64,000 nucleotides of DNA from an uncultured Pelagibacteraceae bacterium (GTDB lineage: Bacteria; Pseudomonadota; Alphaproteobacteria; Pelagibacterales; Pelagibacteraceae). The notes under the pieces were generated by a model. That model was not told where the DNA came from, made no database searches, and was given only the letters and a program-made list of their open reading frames with translations. The translations under genes were made by a program, and so were the position numbers. The stretch's first letter is position 1; each line of letters begins with the position of its first letter. This document shows positions 48,514-56,133 of the stretch, piece after piece. The stretch covers positions 35,926 through 99,925 of the forward strand of contig CACHDJ010000003.1 of the NCBI GenBank assembly GCA_902578525.1, written 5' to 3'.

Positions 48514-49467
48514 TCATATCTTCACTTTATTTAATGCATTATTTTTAAATATATTTGCTTCCCTAATATATCTTCTCACCATTTGTGTTGTTTTATGGCC
48601 TGTCATTGCCATTATACTTCTTTCATCTGCCCCAGATTCAGCAGCTACAGTTGCAAAACCTGACCTTAAACTATGACCTGCGAAATTTTTATTTTCAATA
48701 CCTGCTAAATTTAAATATTCTTTCATTAGCAAAACTACAGATTGATCAGTTAATCTTTGATTAGTTAATGATGAACCTTTAGAAAATCTTCTAAATATGG
48801 GTCCTGAATTAATTTTAGAAATTTCTAACCATTTTTTTAAATTTTTAACGGGACAGTAAATATCATTAGTGAAGTAGGGTAGTCCTTTAACCATTCCTTC
48901 ACCAAATTGGTCAGTTTTTGATTTTTTAATAATGATTTTGAGCCCTTCAGGGACAAATTCTAAATCCTCATGATCAATTGAAATCAGTTCTGTTCTTCTA
49001 AAACCACCTCCAAAGCCAATCAAGATTAATGATTTATCTCTAAGTTTTTTTATTTCCTCAGTTTTTTGTTCATTTATTACATTAATAATTGATTTTAAAT
49101 GATTGATTAATATAGGTTTTTTACCTTTCTGAATGCTGCCTTTAACCCTTCTTATTCCCATTAAATTTTCAACTATAATTGGATGTTTAGTGTCTAGATA
49201 ATGCCCTTTCAGCTTATGAACCATACTTATTGAAACCAATCTTCGTCTTAAAGTGCTTATTTTTGAGTTTTTAGAGAGATGGGTTAGGTATAAGGAAACT
49301 ATTTTCGGCTCTGTTGGTAATGAATTTAATCCATGTTTTGCACAAAAAGCTCCAAAGTCTTTGAAATCCGATTTATAAGCTCTTAAAGTATTATTTGCTT
49401 TAGAGCTTTTGAGGTTATTTAAAGTTGCCTCATGAAGCGATTTTAGGTTGGTAGTTAGTTTACTCAT
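48514..49467 (-). CDS. Tyrosine recombinase / integrase
   Basis: The 317-residue site-specific recombinase has an N-terminal SAM-like core-binding domain (about 12-95) and a C-terminal catalytic domain with a full set of active residues: R157 (GFRRTEL), K184 (KSKTDQ), H265 and R268 (HSLRSG), H291 (GHKTT) and nucleophile Y300. It therefore looks active. It lies after a glycosyltransferase cluster and before an unusual non-coding stretch, consistent with a genomic island; a 29-base dif-like inverted repeat stands just upstream of its start. It could be a XerC/D paralogue or an island integrase. Confidence 0.93.
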   Translation of the reverse strand: MSKLTTNLKSLHEATLNNLKSSKANNTLRAYKSDFKDFGAFCAKHGLNSLPTEPKIVSLYLTHLSKNSKISTLRRRLVSISMVHKLKGHYLDTKHPIIVENLMGIRRVKGSIQKGKKPILINHLKSIINVINEQKTEEIKKLRDKSLILIGFGGGFRRTELISIDHEDLEFVPEGLKIIIKKSKTDQFGEGMVKGLPYFTNDIYCPVKNLKKWLEISKINSGPIFRRFSKGSSLTNQRLTDQSVVLLMKEYLNLAGIENKNFAGHSLRSGFATVAAESGADERSIMAMTGHKTTQMVRRYIREANIFKNNALNKVKI

Positions 49468-49473
49468 ATTATT

Positions 49474-49502
49474 ACTATTGATAACAATTAATTATCATTA
49501 GT
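49474..49502. repeat. dif-like inverted repeat beside the recombinase gene
   Basis: Arms ACTATTGATAA and TTATCATTAGT (10 of 11 positions complementary) flank a 7-base A+T spacer. The 11-7-11 layout with inner ATAA/TTAT resembles tyrosine-recombinase core sites such as dif. It lies 6 bases upstream of the integrase ATG, so it could alternatively be an autoregulatory operator. Confidence 0.5.
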
Positions 49503-49549
49503 AATATACTAAGTGATTTTTAATGTCAATAGTTTAAATTAAAAAATAT

Positions 49550-49723
49550 ATGGGTTCAATTGATGGAGAAATTCCTGCTATTTGGTTTTTAATAAGCTCG
49601 ATTGGTTTTGTTATTTTAACTTTAATTCAATACAAAAATACTGGTAGAAGCTTTAATACGATATTTTTATTAGTCATGGCTATCATATTTTTAGCTAGTT
49701 ATTTAATTTTGCTAACTAAATAA
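49550..49723 (+). CDS. Small two-helix membrane protein
   Basis: An open frame of 57 codons starting MGSIDGEIPAIWFLISSIGF encodes two hydrophobic segments separated by a polar turn (QYKNTGRSF). It is preceded by the divergent recombinase gene. No homologous family is recognised; the balanced charge distribution and lack of overlap with other genes make it a plausible real gene. Confidence 0.5.
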   Translation: MGSIDGEIPAIWFLISSIGFVILTLIQYKNTGRSFNTIFLLVMAIIFLASYLILLTK

Positions 49724-49841
49724 GTGAATACTTATCACCGTAATTCACAGGCTAAATATCATTTATAAAAAAACAATTAAAAAGTGATTCATTTAAATAA
49801 CGATGTTTGATATGTTAAATTTAACTTAAGAGGCAACTCTT

Positions 49842-49957
49842 AACTGACCAGCCAGAGAAAAGCCGAGAGGCTCAAGTCTGGAGGGCAGAAAGCCCTGCAA
49901 AGCAGCGCTAAACATGCGGGGTGGTCGGTTCGGCGGTAGCGCATAAAACGACGAACC
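49842..49957 (+). ncRNA. Unassigned structured RNA, G+C-rich
   Basis: This non-coding stretch is clearly richer in G+C than its surroundings and folds on paper into a multibranch structure. A 9-bp closing helix joins 49842-49850 to 49922-49930 (with one G-U pair). It encloses CCAGA/TCTGG with an inner AGCC-GAGA-GGCT tetraloop hairpin, then AGGGC-AGAAA-GCCCT, then small GC hairpins. A following helix GGTTCG (49927-49932)/CGAACC (49952-49957) shares bases with the closing helix, so the two are mutually exclusive. A strong terminator follows. It does not match tmRNA, RNase P, SRP RNA, 6S or riboswitch classes I could recall. Confidence 0.65.
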
Positions 49958-49962
49958 ATAAA

Positions 49963-50009
49963 ATTCTGATCTTTACACCCTAAAAAGTGTGAAGAATCAG
50001 GATTTTTTT
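49963..50009 (+). terminator. Strong intrinsic terminator before the MGMT gene
   Basis: The arms around CTGATCTTTACAC and GTGTGAAGAATCAG pair over 13-16 bp with one bulged A, with an 8-base loop, followed directly by seven T residues (50003-50009). The next base is the A of the MGMT start codon, so it ends the structured RNA transcript or acts as an attenuator. Confidence 0.85.
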
Positions 50010-50288
50010 ATGAAAAAATTCTCCCCTACTAAATTTCAGTTAAAAGTTTGGAACTACCTTAAAAATATTCCAAAAGGAAAGGTAAAAACCTATAAACAGG
50101 TTGCAATTGCTATAAAAAGGCCTAAATCAGCACGTGCTGTGGCAAATGCCTGCGCAAAAAACCCAGATGCCCCAAAAATACCCTGTCATAGAGTAATTAG
50201 GTCAGATGGAAGTTTAGGAGGGTATTCTGGAAAAGGTGGAATTAAGCAAAAGCTTAGATTACTAAGATCTGAAAAGGTAGAGATTTAG
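50010..50288 (+). CDS. ogt: Minimal methylated-DNA-cysteine methyltransferase (MGMT domain)
   Basis: The 92-residue protein consists only of the MGMT DNA-binding/active-site domain. It contains FQLKVWNYLKNIPKGKVKTYKQVA, the Arg finger in ARAVANA (R42), and the acceptor C59 in PCHRVI followed by GGYSGKGG. The usual N-terminal domain (60-80 residues) is absent. The upstream GTG at 49989 lies inside the terminator stem, so the ATG is preferred. Repair of O6-alkylguanine is expected. With the terminator T-run touching the ATG, it must be leaderless or read-through translated. Confidence 0.88.
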   Translation: MKKFSPTKFQLKVWNYLKNIPKGKVKTYKQVAIAIKRPKSARAVANACAKNPDAPKIPCHRVIRSDGSLGGYSGKGGIKQKLRLLRSEKVEI

Positions 50289-50739
50289 CCATATTTTGAG
50301 GCTTTTTTACATTAAAAAAGTCAGTAAAATCAACATTTTTTGATCTTTTTATCTGATTTTTTCTAAAATAGCTTAATTCACCCTTCAGTTGTACCATATA
50401 TTAACCTACTCCCAAAATAGACCCCTCTATGGCCGTTTAAATGGCATATTCAATTAGTGCAATGCTCTACTATTCAACTATATCAACGCTTTTAGACCAC
50501 CCTAATTTTCAATGAATTTAATATTTAAGATAGTTAAAAAGCACCTATTTTATTGGATTATTTAATGTTTTTAATAATTTAGAAAAAAATTACATCCTTT
50601 TAAGTTTTATAAGTGTATTTTAATTTTAAATTATCTTAATTTGATAATAATTTATATTAATAAAAAACATAATAAAAACAATAATTTAAATTTGATACTT
50701 AATGTAATACTTTAGTTATTAGTAAATATATGATACCTA
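50289..50739. other. Gene-free stretch of about 450 bases
   Basis: No convincing gene. A weak hairpin (AGCC/GGCT followed by a T-run) spans the MGMT stop region at about 50286-50308. Bases about 50400-50510 are less A+T-rich than the flanks and hold short hairpins (ATAG-ACCCCT-CTAT). The remainder is plain A+T-rich sequence. In a genome with spacers usually under 50 bases this length is itself unusual and may mark an old insertion boundary. Confidence 0.6.
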
Positions 50740-51591
50740 TTATTTAATTTTTTTAACTAAATTTTCTCTCCTAGATATGTAGATACCGCTTAACACAATT
50801 ATAAATAATCCCAAGAAAGTCCAATTATCAGGGAAATCGCTGAAGAAATAATACCCTATAATGATGTTAGTTATAATCTCAAAGTAGCTTAATGGAGCTA
50901 ATTTAGAAGCATCAGCAAATTTAAGAGATAAGATTAAAAACAAATGACCAATACAGGCAAAAACTCCTATCGCAGCCATCATAGACCACTGATTTAAGGT
51001 AGGTTTTACCCAAATAAATGGCATTAAAGTAGATATAATTACGGCCCCCACTACACCAGTTAATAATAAAGTTAATAGAGGATTGTCTGAGGTGCTTAAT
51101 TTTCGGGTTATAATTAAATAAAAACCATACATTACTCCTGTACCAAGTGCAGCTAAACTAGCTAAATTTATTTCTACAAAACCAGGTCTAATAACTACAA
51201 GAGAACCTATAAATCCAATTATAACTGCTGACCATCTTCTAAAACCTACTCTTTCTCCTAAAAAAATTGGAGAAAAAGCAGTTACAATTAAAGGAGCAAT
51301 AAAAGCTAAAGTTAATGCTTTCGCCAAAGAAATAACTGAGATTGAATAAAAGAAACAAATGTTAGCAGATAGTAAAATTAAACCTCTAATAAACTGTAAT
51401 TTCGGTTTATCTGTCCAAACTAAATTCTTCCTAAAAAAGAAAAACATGACAGGTAATGTAAAAGCAACGGTAAAAAAATATCTTGCCCATGTAATTTGTA
51501 AAACTGGCATATCAGTACTTAAATATTTAGCAAATCCATCCATAATAGGAAGCATTACCCATGCAAGTAAATTAAAAGTTATAGCCTTCAT
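50740..51591 (-). CDS. EamA/DMT-family permease
   Basis: The 283-residue, ten-helix transporter is of the drug/metabolite superfamily with two EamA repeats (LLAWVMLPIMDGFAKYLS and AALGTGVMYGFYLIITRKLS). Substrate unknown. It is the last gene of the argC-lipoprotein-hom-AEC run (20-base gap), suggesting export of an amino acid or related metabolite, which is inference only. Confidence 0.88.
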   Translation of the reverse strand: MKAITFNLLAWVMLPIMDGFAKYLSTDMPVLQITWARYFFTVAFTLPVMFFFFRKNLVWTDKPKLQFIRGLILLSANICFFYSISVISLAKALTLAFIAPLIVTAFSPIFLGERVGFRRWSAVIIGFIGSLVVIRPGFVEINLASLAALGTGVMYGFYLIITRKLSTSDNPLLTLLLTGVVGAVIISTLMPFIWVKPTLNQWSMMAAIGVFACIGHLFLILSLKFADASKLAPLSYFEIITNIIIGYYFFSDFPDNWTFLGLFIIVLSGIYISRRENLVKKIK

Positions 51592-51611
51592 TTATAGAAG
51601 AAGGATATAGA

Positions 51612-52508
51612 CTAATTAAGGTATTTTAAAGCAAAGAATACAACAATAGGGATAGTTATAAATGACATTAAAGTAGAGACAACAATAGTACTAGCGATAC
51701 TGTCTACAATTTTTTTTGGAGAATACATACTTCCTACTAGATAATTTAATATGGCACTTGGCATAGCGCTTTGAATTAATAATACACCAGCGGCAAATCC
51801 TGATAAATCAAAATTATAAATAATCATAAAAGCTATTAAAGGGCCAAAAATAACTCTACATAATGAAAGTATAATTGAATCTTTTAATGAAAATTTAAAT
51901 TTTGTTAATGCAATTCCAAGAGACATTAAAACTAGAAAAATTGTTGCATAAGTTAATAAGAATGTGGTGTTTTCAAGAAATAAAGGTGTTTCGATTTTAA
52001 AAAATAAGAAAATAACAGAAATGATGATTGCATAAACAGGAGGGCTTTTTATCACTACATCTAGAGAAAATTTTTTTTTGGCTAAAAAAACACCTAAAGT
52101 AAAGTGAAATAAAATAATAACTGAAGCAATAGCTGATGCGACTCCTAATCCTTGAGTACCATAGGCAAAGAGACAAATTGGTACACCCATATTACCTGTA
52201 TTAGGAAGAATTAATGGTGGAAGTTCCATGCTAAGATCTTTTTTAAGGAAAAAGAGTAATAAAAGACCGATAATTGCAAAACCACCTATCATTATTAAAG
52301 CATAAATAAAATAATGAGTAAAAATACTAAGAGTAATTCCAGTTGTTGTAACTGTATAAAAAATCATTGCTGGAGTACCAATATTTCCAGCAAAATTAGT
52401 TATGAAATTAGTATCAAATTTTGGGTTTTTCTTTCCTAAATAATAACCAACACCAATGACAAAAAAAACAGGAAAAATAACTTCAAAAATTTTTATATAA
52501 ATTTCCAT
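51612..52508 (-). CDS. AEC-family permease
   Basis: The 298-residue auxin-efflux-carrier family membrane protein has ten helices in two halves, with GNIGTPAMIFYTV in the first and the NTGNMGVPICLFAYG crossover motif. The start ATG shares one base with the hom stop (TAATG), so it is translationally coupled to homoserine dehydrogenase. Family substrates are organic acids or amino acids; an export role for homoserine/threonine-type compounds is speculative. Confidence 0.88.
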   Translation of the reverse strand: MEIYIKIFEVIFPVFFVIGVGYYLGKKNPKFDTNFITNFAGNIGTPAMIFYTVTTTGITLSIFTHYFIYALIMIGGFAIIGLLLLFFLKKDLSMELPPLILPNTGNMGVPICLFAYGTQGLGVASAIASVIILFHFTLGVFLAKKKFSLDVVIKSPPVYAIIISVIFLFFKIETPLFLENTTFLLTYATIFLVLMSLGIALTKFKFSLKDSIILSLCRVIFGPLIAFMIIYNFDLSGFAAGVLLIQSAMPSAILNYLVGSMYSPKKIVDSIASTIVVSTLMSFITIPIVVFFALKYLN

Positions 52509-53800
52509 TAATTATAAAGTCTAATCAATGTAGGAGATTTAAGAATATTTTTATTTTTCTTAAATATAGATAAGCAATTTTTTGCGTTAATTTCTGTTGT
52601 TTTATGTGAAATAATAACAATTGTTGCTTTTTTATTTTTCTTGTTAGGTGTTTGAATTATTCTCTTGATTGAAATCTTATATTTAGCCAATCTATTAGTA
52701 ATGAGCGAAAGTACACCTGATTTATCTTTAACTTCAAATCTTAGATATAATGAATTTTTATAATTATCGCTATTAAATGCTTTAATTTTTTTTCTTTTTA
52801 GAAAAGAAACACCAAAAGGTTTGTTTATGTTTCCTCTAAGAATAGTAAATAAATCTGATAATAATGAAGAGGATGTTGGACCTGGACCAGCACCCTCACC
52901 TTGTAAAACACTTTCTCCTACAGGTTTGCCTTGGATAATTACCGCATTCATTACTCCATTTACATTTCCAATATAAGAGTTTTTGCTAACTAAAGTAGGA
53001 TGCACGGTTTCAAACAACTGATTGTTTATAATTTCACAAATTCCTAGTAGTTTTATTCTTAGATTTAATTGACTAGCAATTTTGATATCTTTCAAATCAA
53101 TATTTTCTATTCCTTCCATTATACAATTATGTTTTGAAATTTGATTATTAAAAGCAAGTGAAGACAAAATTCTTACTTTAGCAAATGCATCAAAACCATT
53201 TAAATCAAGTTTAGGATTTCCTGGTTCAGCATAACCTAAATCTTGTGCTTTTTTTAAAACTTTATCAAAAGTTTCATTTGAGTTTTCCATTTCTGATAAA
53301 ATATAATTTGTTGTTCCATTTAAAATTCCATAAACTTTTGTAATTTTATTTGTTGACAAGCCATCTTTTATAGACCTAAGTATTGGTATTCCTCCTGCTA
53401 CAGAAGCTTCAAATTCTAAATTAACATTATTTTTTTCTGCTAATCTTGCTAAATGATCCCCGTGTTTAGCAATTAAAGCTTTATTGGGTGTAATTACATT
53501 AATCTTTTTCTTTAGAGCTGTTTCAACAATTTTTTTTGATATTCCATCTGATAAACCAATGCATTCAAATAAAATATCGATTTTTTTCTCTCTAAAAATT
53601 TTTAATGGATTCGAATAAAAAATTTTTTTATCAAGTTTAAATTTTCTTTTTTTTTTCTTATTTTTTGCTGAAATAGCTACAATTTGAATTTTTTTTCCAG
53701 TTTTAGTTTCAATATCTTTTTTTTTTAAATTTATTTCACGATACAAATAATTTCCGATTTGTCCTAATCCAACAATTGCAATTTTATAAACATTTTTCAT
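52508..53800 (-). CDS. hom: Homoserine dehydrogenase
   Basis: The 430-residue NAD(P)-dependent enzyme makes homoserine from aspartate semialdehyde. The Rossmann motif VGLGQIGNYLY, NVITPNKALIAKHG, the catalytic region GGIPILRSIKDGL and GILNGTTNYIL, QDLGYAEPGNPKLDLNG and a C-terminal ACT regulatory domain (LRFEVKDKSGVLSLI) are present. Homoserine feeds threonine and, by O-acetylhomoserine, the MetY step encoded at 56134. Confidence 0.96.
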   Translation of the reverse strand: MKNVYKIAIVGLGQIGNYLYREINLKKKDIETKTGKKIQIVAISAKNKKKKRKFKLDKKIFYSNPLKIFREKKIDILFECIGLSDGISKKIVETALKKKINVITPNKALIAKHGDHLARLAEKNNVNLEFEASVAGGIPILRSIKDGLSTNKITKVYGILNGTTNYILSEMENSNETFDKVLKKAQDLGYAEPGNPKLDLNGFDAFAKVRILSSLAFNNQISKHNCIMEGIENIDLKDIKIASQLNLRIKLLGICEIINNQLFETVHPTLVSKNSYIGNVNGVMNAVIIQGKPVGESVLQGEGAGPGPTSSSLLSDLFTILRGNINKPFGVSFLKRKKIKAFNSDNYKNSLYLRFEVKDKSGVLSLITNRLAKYKISIKRIIQTPNKKNKKATIVIISHKTTEINAKNCLSIFKKNKNILKSPTLIRLYN

Positions 53801-53974
53801 CTAATTATCTATACTGGGGTAAGGACTATTATTTGCATATTTTTCTAAATTAACTTTAAATTCATTTAAAGATAAATTTTCAGAAAATTCTATATCTGAT
53901 AAATTTAATTCTTTTTCTGTATAATTAACTGAACAACCAGTAATTAAAAAAAATATTAAAATCATTCTTTTCAT
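53801..53974 (-). CDS. Small lipoprotein between argC and hom
   Basis: A 57-residue frame starts ATG at 53974 within the argC stop (ATGA overlap) and its TAG ends just before the hom ATG. It encodes a short signal peptide with lipobox ITGC (MKRMILIFFLITGCSVNYTE) and a small acidic/amphipathic mature part. Perfect packing on both sides and a lipobox strongly suggest a real gene. Function unknown; no family recognised. Confidence 0.78.
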   Translation of the reverse strand: MKRMILIFFLITGCSVNYTEKELNLSDIEFSENLSLNEFKVNLEKYANNSPYPSIDN

Positions 53975-54993
53975 AGTAATCCATCTTTAACATTAAAATT
54001 CTTCAAAATATTCATATTTTGTATTGCTTGACCTGCCCCACCTTTTATCAAATTATCAATTATCGAAATCAAAATTGCTTTATCTTTATACTTAGATTTA
54101 CATACTGAAATTATACAATTATTTGTATTGATTACATTATTAGTGCTTAAAAAAGTATTTATTTTTTTAATTTTAACAAATTCTGATTTTTTATAAAATT
54201 TAACAAGTTCTTTTTGTAAAATTCTTATATTTTGGCCTTTTTTTAAATCTACATAAATTGTACTTAGAATACCTCTAAACATTGGTAACAAATGAGGAGT
54301 AAATATAAAATTAAATTTTTGCTTAGTATATTTTTTAATCATTTGCTCAATTTCAGAATTATGTCGATGGAATCCCACTCCATATATACTTGAAGACTCA
54401 TATAAATTTTTGTCCTTATATTTTTTGTGTACACCTCTACCAGCACCAGAGTAACCAGACTTAGAATCAATAATAATATTATCCAGTTTAATTAATCTTT
54501 TTTTAATTAATGGTATTAATGGTAAAAGAATTGATGTTGGGTAGCAACCCGGACAACTTACAATTTTATATTCTTTAATTTCATCTCCATTAATTTCAGG
54601 TAATGAATAGATTGACTTTTTAATTAAATTTGTTGCTTTATGTTTTTTCTTGTACCATTTCAAAAAATCTGAAGCTTTACTTAATCTAAAATCTGCAGCT
54701 AAATCTATTAATATATTACTTTTTAAAAGATTTTTGGATATTTCTTGAGCTTCCCCATTGGGTAAAGCGGTAAATATAATATCTACGTTTTTTAATAAAT
54801 TATTATTAAATTTAATTATTTTAGGTAATCTTTTAAATCTTAATGATTTATCATAATAAGAAATATTCTTTCCTACCGAAGTATTACCACATAGATATTT
54901 AATATTAACTTTACTATGTTTGACTAGTAAATTAATTAATTGAACTCCAATATAGCCAGTTGAACCAGCAACTAAAACATTAAGTTTAGGCAT
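53971..54993 (-). CDS. argC: N-acetyl-gamma-glutamyl-phosphate reductase
   Basis: The 340-residue enzyme performs the third step of arginine synthesis. It has the NAD(P) motif VAGSTGYIGVQL, the catalytic Cys in VSCPGCYPTSI, SGYSGAGRG and the His in TPHLLPMFRGI. It follows rpsI by 33 bases, the standard rplM-rpsI-argC order of alphaproteobacteria. Confidence 0.96.
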   Translation of the reverse strand: MPKLNVLVAGSTGYIGVQLINLLVKHSKVNIKYLCGNTSVGKNISYYDKSLRFKRLPKIIKFNNNLLKNVDIIFTALPNGEAQEISKNLLKSNILIDLAADFRLSKASDFLKWYKKKHKATNLIKKSIYSLPEINGDEIKEYKIVSCPGCYPTSILLPLIPLIKKRLIKLDNIIIDSKSGYSGAGRGVHKKYKDKNLYESSSIYGVGFHRHNSEIEQMIKKYTKQKFNFIFTPHLLPMFRGILSTIYVDLKKGQNIRILQKELVKFYKKSEFVKIKKINTFLSTNNVINTNNCIISVCKSKYKDKAILISIIDNLIKGGAGQAIQNMNILKNFNVKDGLL

Positions 54994-55026
54994 AAATTAT
55001 TATAACAGTTTAAAGTTAAAAAAGAA

Positions 55027-55464
55027 TTATCTTTTCGAGAACTGGAAGCTTCTTCTTGCTTTTCTTCTACCAGGTTTTTTTCTTTCAACAGCCCTGGAGT
55101 CTCTAGTGGTTAATTTTTCCGTTTTAAGAGTTGTTTTGAGATTTTCATCAAACAAAACAAGAGCTTTAGAAATCCCATGAACCATTGCACCTGCCTGGCC
55201 CGTTGGACCACCACCCGTCACACTGCATCTTACATCATAATCTGTCGCTTGATTAATTATTTCAAAGGGTCTTATTATTTGAAGATGATGAAATTCACTA
55301 GAAAAATATTTATTAAAAAGCTTACCATTTACATAAATTTTACCAGTGCCTTTTTTAACCCAAACTTTAGCTATAGATTTTTTTCTTCTTCCAGTGGCGT
55401 ATTTACTGTCTTTAAAGTCTAATTTTAATTTTGTTTTCTTAAAGTTTGCCTGAGTATTTACCAT
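55027..55464 (-). CDS. rpsI: 30S ribosomal protein S9
   Basis: The 145-residue S9 has YATGRRKKSIAKVWV, VTGGGPTGQAGAMVHGISKAL and the basic tail RKKPGRRKARRSFQFSKR that reaches the P-site tRNA. A TTG at 55470 would extend it into rplM; the ATG at 55464, 2 bases after the rplM stop, is preferred. Cotranscribed with rplM. Confidence 0.97.
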   Translation of the reverse strand: MVNTQANFKKTKLKLDFKDSKYATGRRKKSIAKVWVKKGTGKIYVNGKLFNKYFSSEFHHLQIIRPFEIINQATDYDVRCSVTGGGPTGQAGAMVHGISKALVLFDENLKTTLKTEKLTTRDSRAVERKKPGRRKARRSFQFSKR

Positions 55465-55466
55465 TA

Positions 55467-55925
55467 TCAAATTTTTATTATATTTTTACTATTAAGTTTT
55501 TTTAAATCTAAAACTTTAGGATTTTGAGCACCATGGGGATGATCATTTCCTGAATACATCTTCAATTTTGTAAGTTGTTTTCTTCCTAAAACACCACCAG
55601 GTAACATTCTTTTAACTGCTAACTTTAAAGTCTCGCCTGGTTTTTTATTTGAAAGATCTTCAGGTGTTGTTAATTTAATTCCTCCAGGATGACCAGTATG
55701 TCTAAAGTATTTTTTATTTTGAAATTTTTTTCCAGTAAATTTTATTTGTTCAATATTCTTAACCACTACAAAATCTCCATCATCCATATGAGGAGTAAAA
55801 GTAGTTTTATTTTTACCTCTAATAATCTTAGATATAATACTGGCTAATCTACCTACAACGGCATTTTTAGCATCTATTTCAAACCAATTAGATGAAAGTT
55901 GATCTTTTTTTAAGAATTTTGTCAT
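55467..55925 (-). CDS. rplM: 50S ribosomal protein L13
   Basis: The 152-residue L13 has WFEIDAKNAVVGRLAS, TPHMDDGDFVVVKN, KYFRHTGHPGG, KRMLPGGVLGRKQL and YSGNDHPHGAQNP. It is the first gene of the reverse operon; its promoter must share the 208-base spacer with the divergent metY leader. Confidence 0.97.
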   Translation of the reverse strand: MTKFLKKDQLSSNWFEIDAKNAVVGRLASIISKIIRGKNKTTFTPHMDDGDFVVVKNIEQIKFTGKKFQNKKYFRHTGHPGGIKLTTPEDLSNKKPGETLKLAVKRMLPGGVLGRKQLTKLKMYSGNDHPHGAQNPKVLDLKKLNSKNIIKI

Positions 55926-56010
55926 TGTGGCAGGATTAATACTATTATTAACTCTAAAGTCAATTTGATATTTTTATTGCAATTATTACATAATCTGATA
56001 AATAAATAAT

Positions 56011-56053
56011 TGCCGATTTGATCCTATTGCGGGCTATAAACTGCTAAAAAGGA
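56011..56053 (+). promoter_or_regulatory. SAM-II-type riboswitch upstream of metY
   Basis: The stretch contains GATTTGATCCTATTGC followed by GCTAAAAAGG, very close to the SAM-II consensus (H-type pseudoknot with an A-rich strand). A short P1 stem joins GCC (56012-56014) and GGC (56032-56034). It lies 81 bases before the metY ATG, followed by a second related element. No intrinsic terminator was seen between the two. Confidence 0.82.
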
Positions 56054-56072
56054 ATTTTCATTAACATAATCG

Positions 56073-56128
56073 GTAGGCATTTGAACTATATTGTGCGCCT
56101 TACATTTAGTTAAAGCACTAAAAAAGGA
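56073..56128 (+). promoter_or_regulatory. SAM-V-type riboswitch overlapping the metY ribosome-binding site
   Basis: A second element has the same core: GCATTTGAAC, TATTGTGC, then GCACTAAAAAAGG. The P1 arms are GTAGGC and GCCTTAC (bulged), and GTGC (56093-56096) can pair with GCAC (56115-56118) to form the pseudoknot. The A-rich strand runs into AAGGAG, the metY Shine-Dalgarno, so SAM binding would block translation. SAM-V elements of this kind are known from Pelagibacter leaders, including in tandem with SAM-II. Confidence 0.78.
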
Positions 56129-56133
56129 GTAAA

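Noticed and set aside
49842..49957. Structured RNA as tmRNA, SRP RNA, RNase P RNA, c-di-GMP-I or FMN riboswitch
   Set aside because: Short resemblances (GCAAAGC...CTAAAC; GGCGGTA) exist, but the diagnostic motifs of these classes, such as a tRNA-like CCA end, the GGAAGGAAGCAGC SRP loop, or a full c-di-GMP or FMN core, are absent.
49989..50009. GTG start for the MGMT gene
   Set aside because: It lies within the terminator stem and would add residues encoded by the T-run; the ATG at 50010 gives the normal domain start.
50254..50397. 47-codon minus-strand frame (starts MVQLKGELSYF) antisense to the end of the MGMT gene
   Set aside because: Short, no recognisable domain, largely antisense to a real gene and in a region that otherwise looks non-coding.
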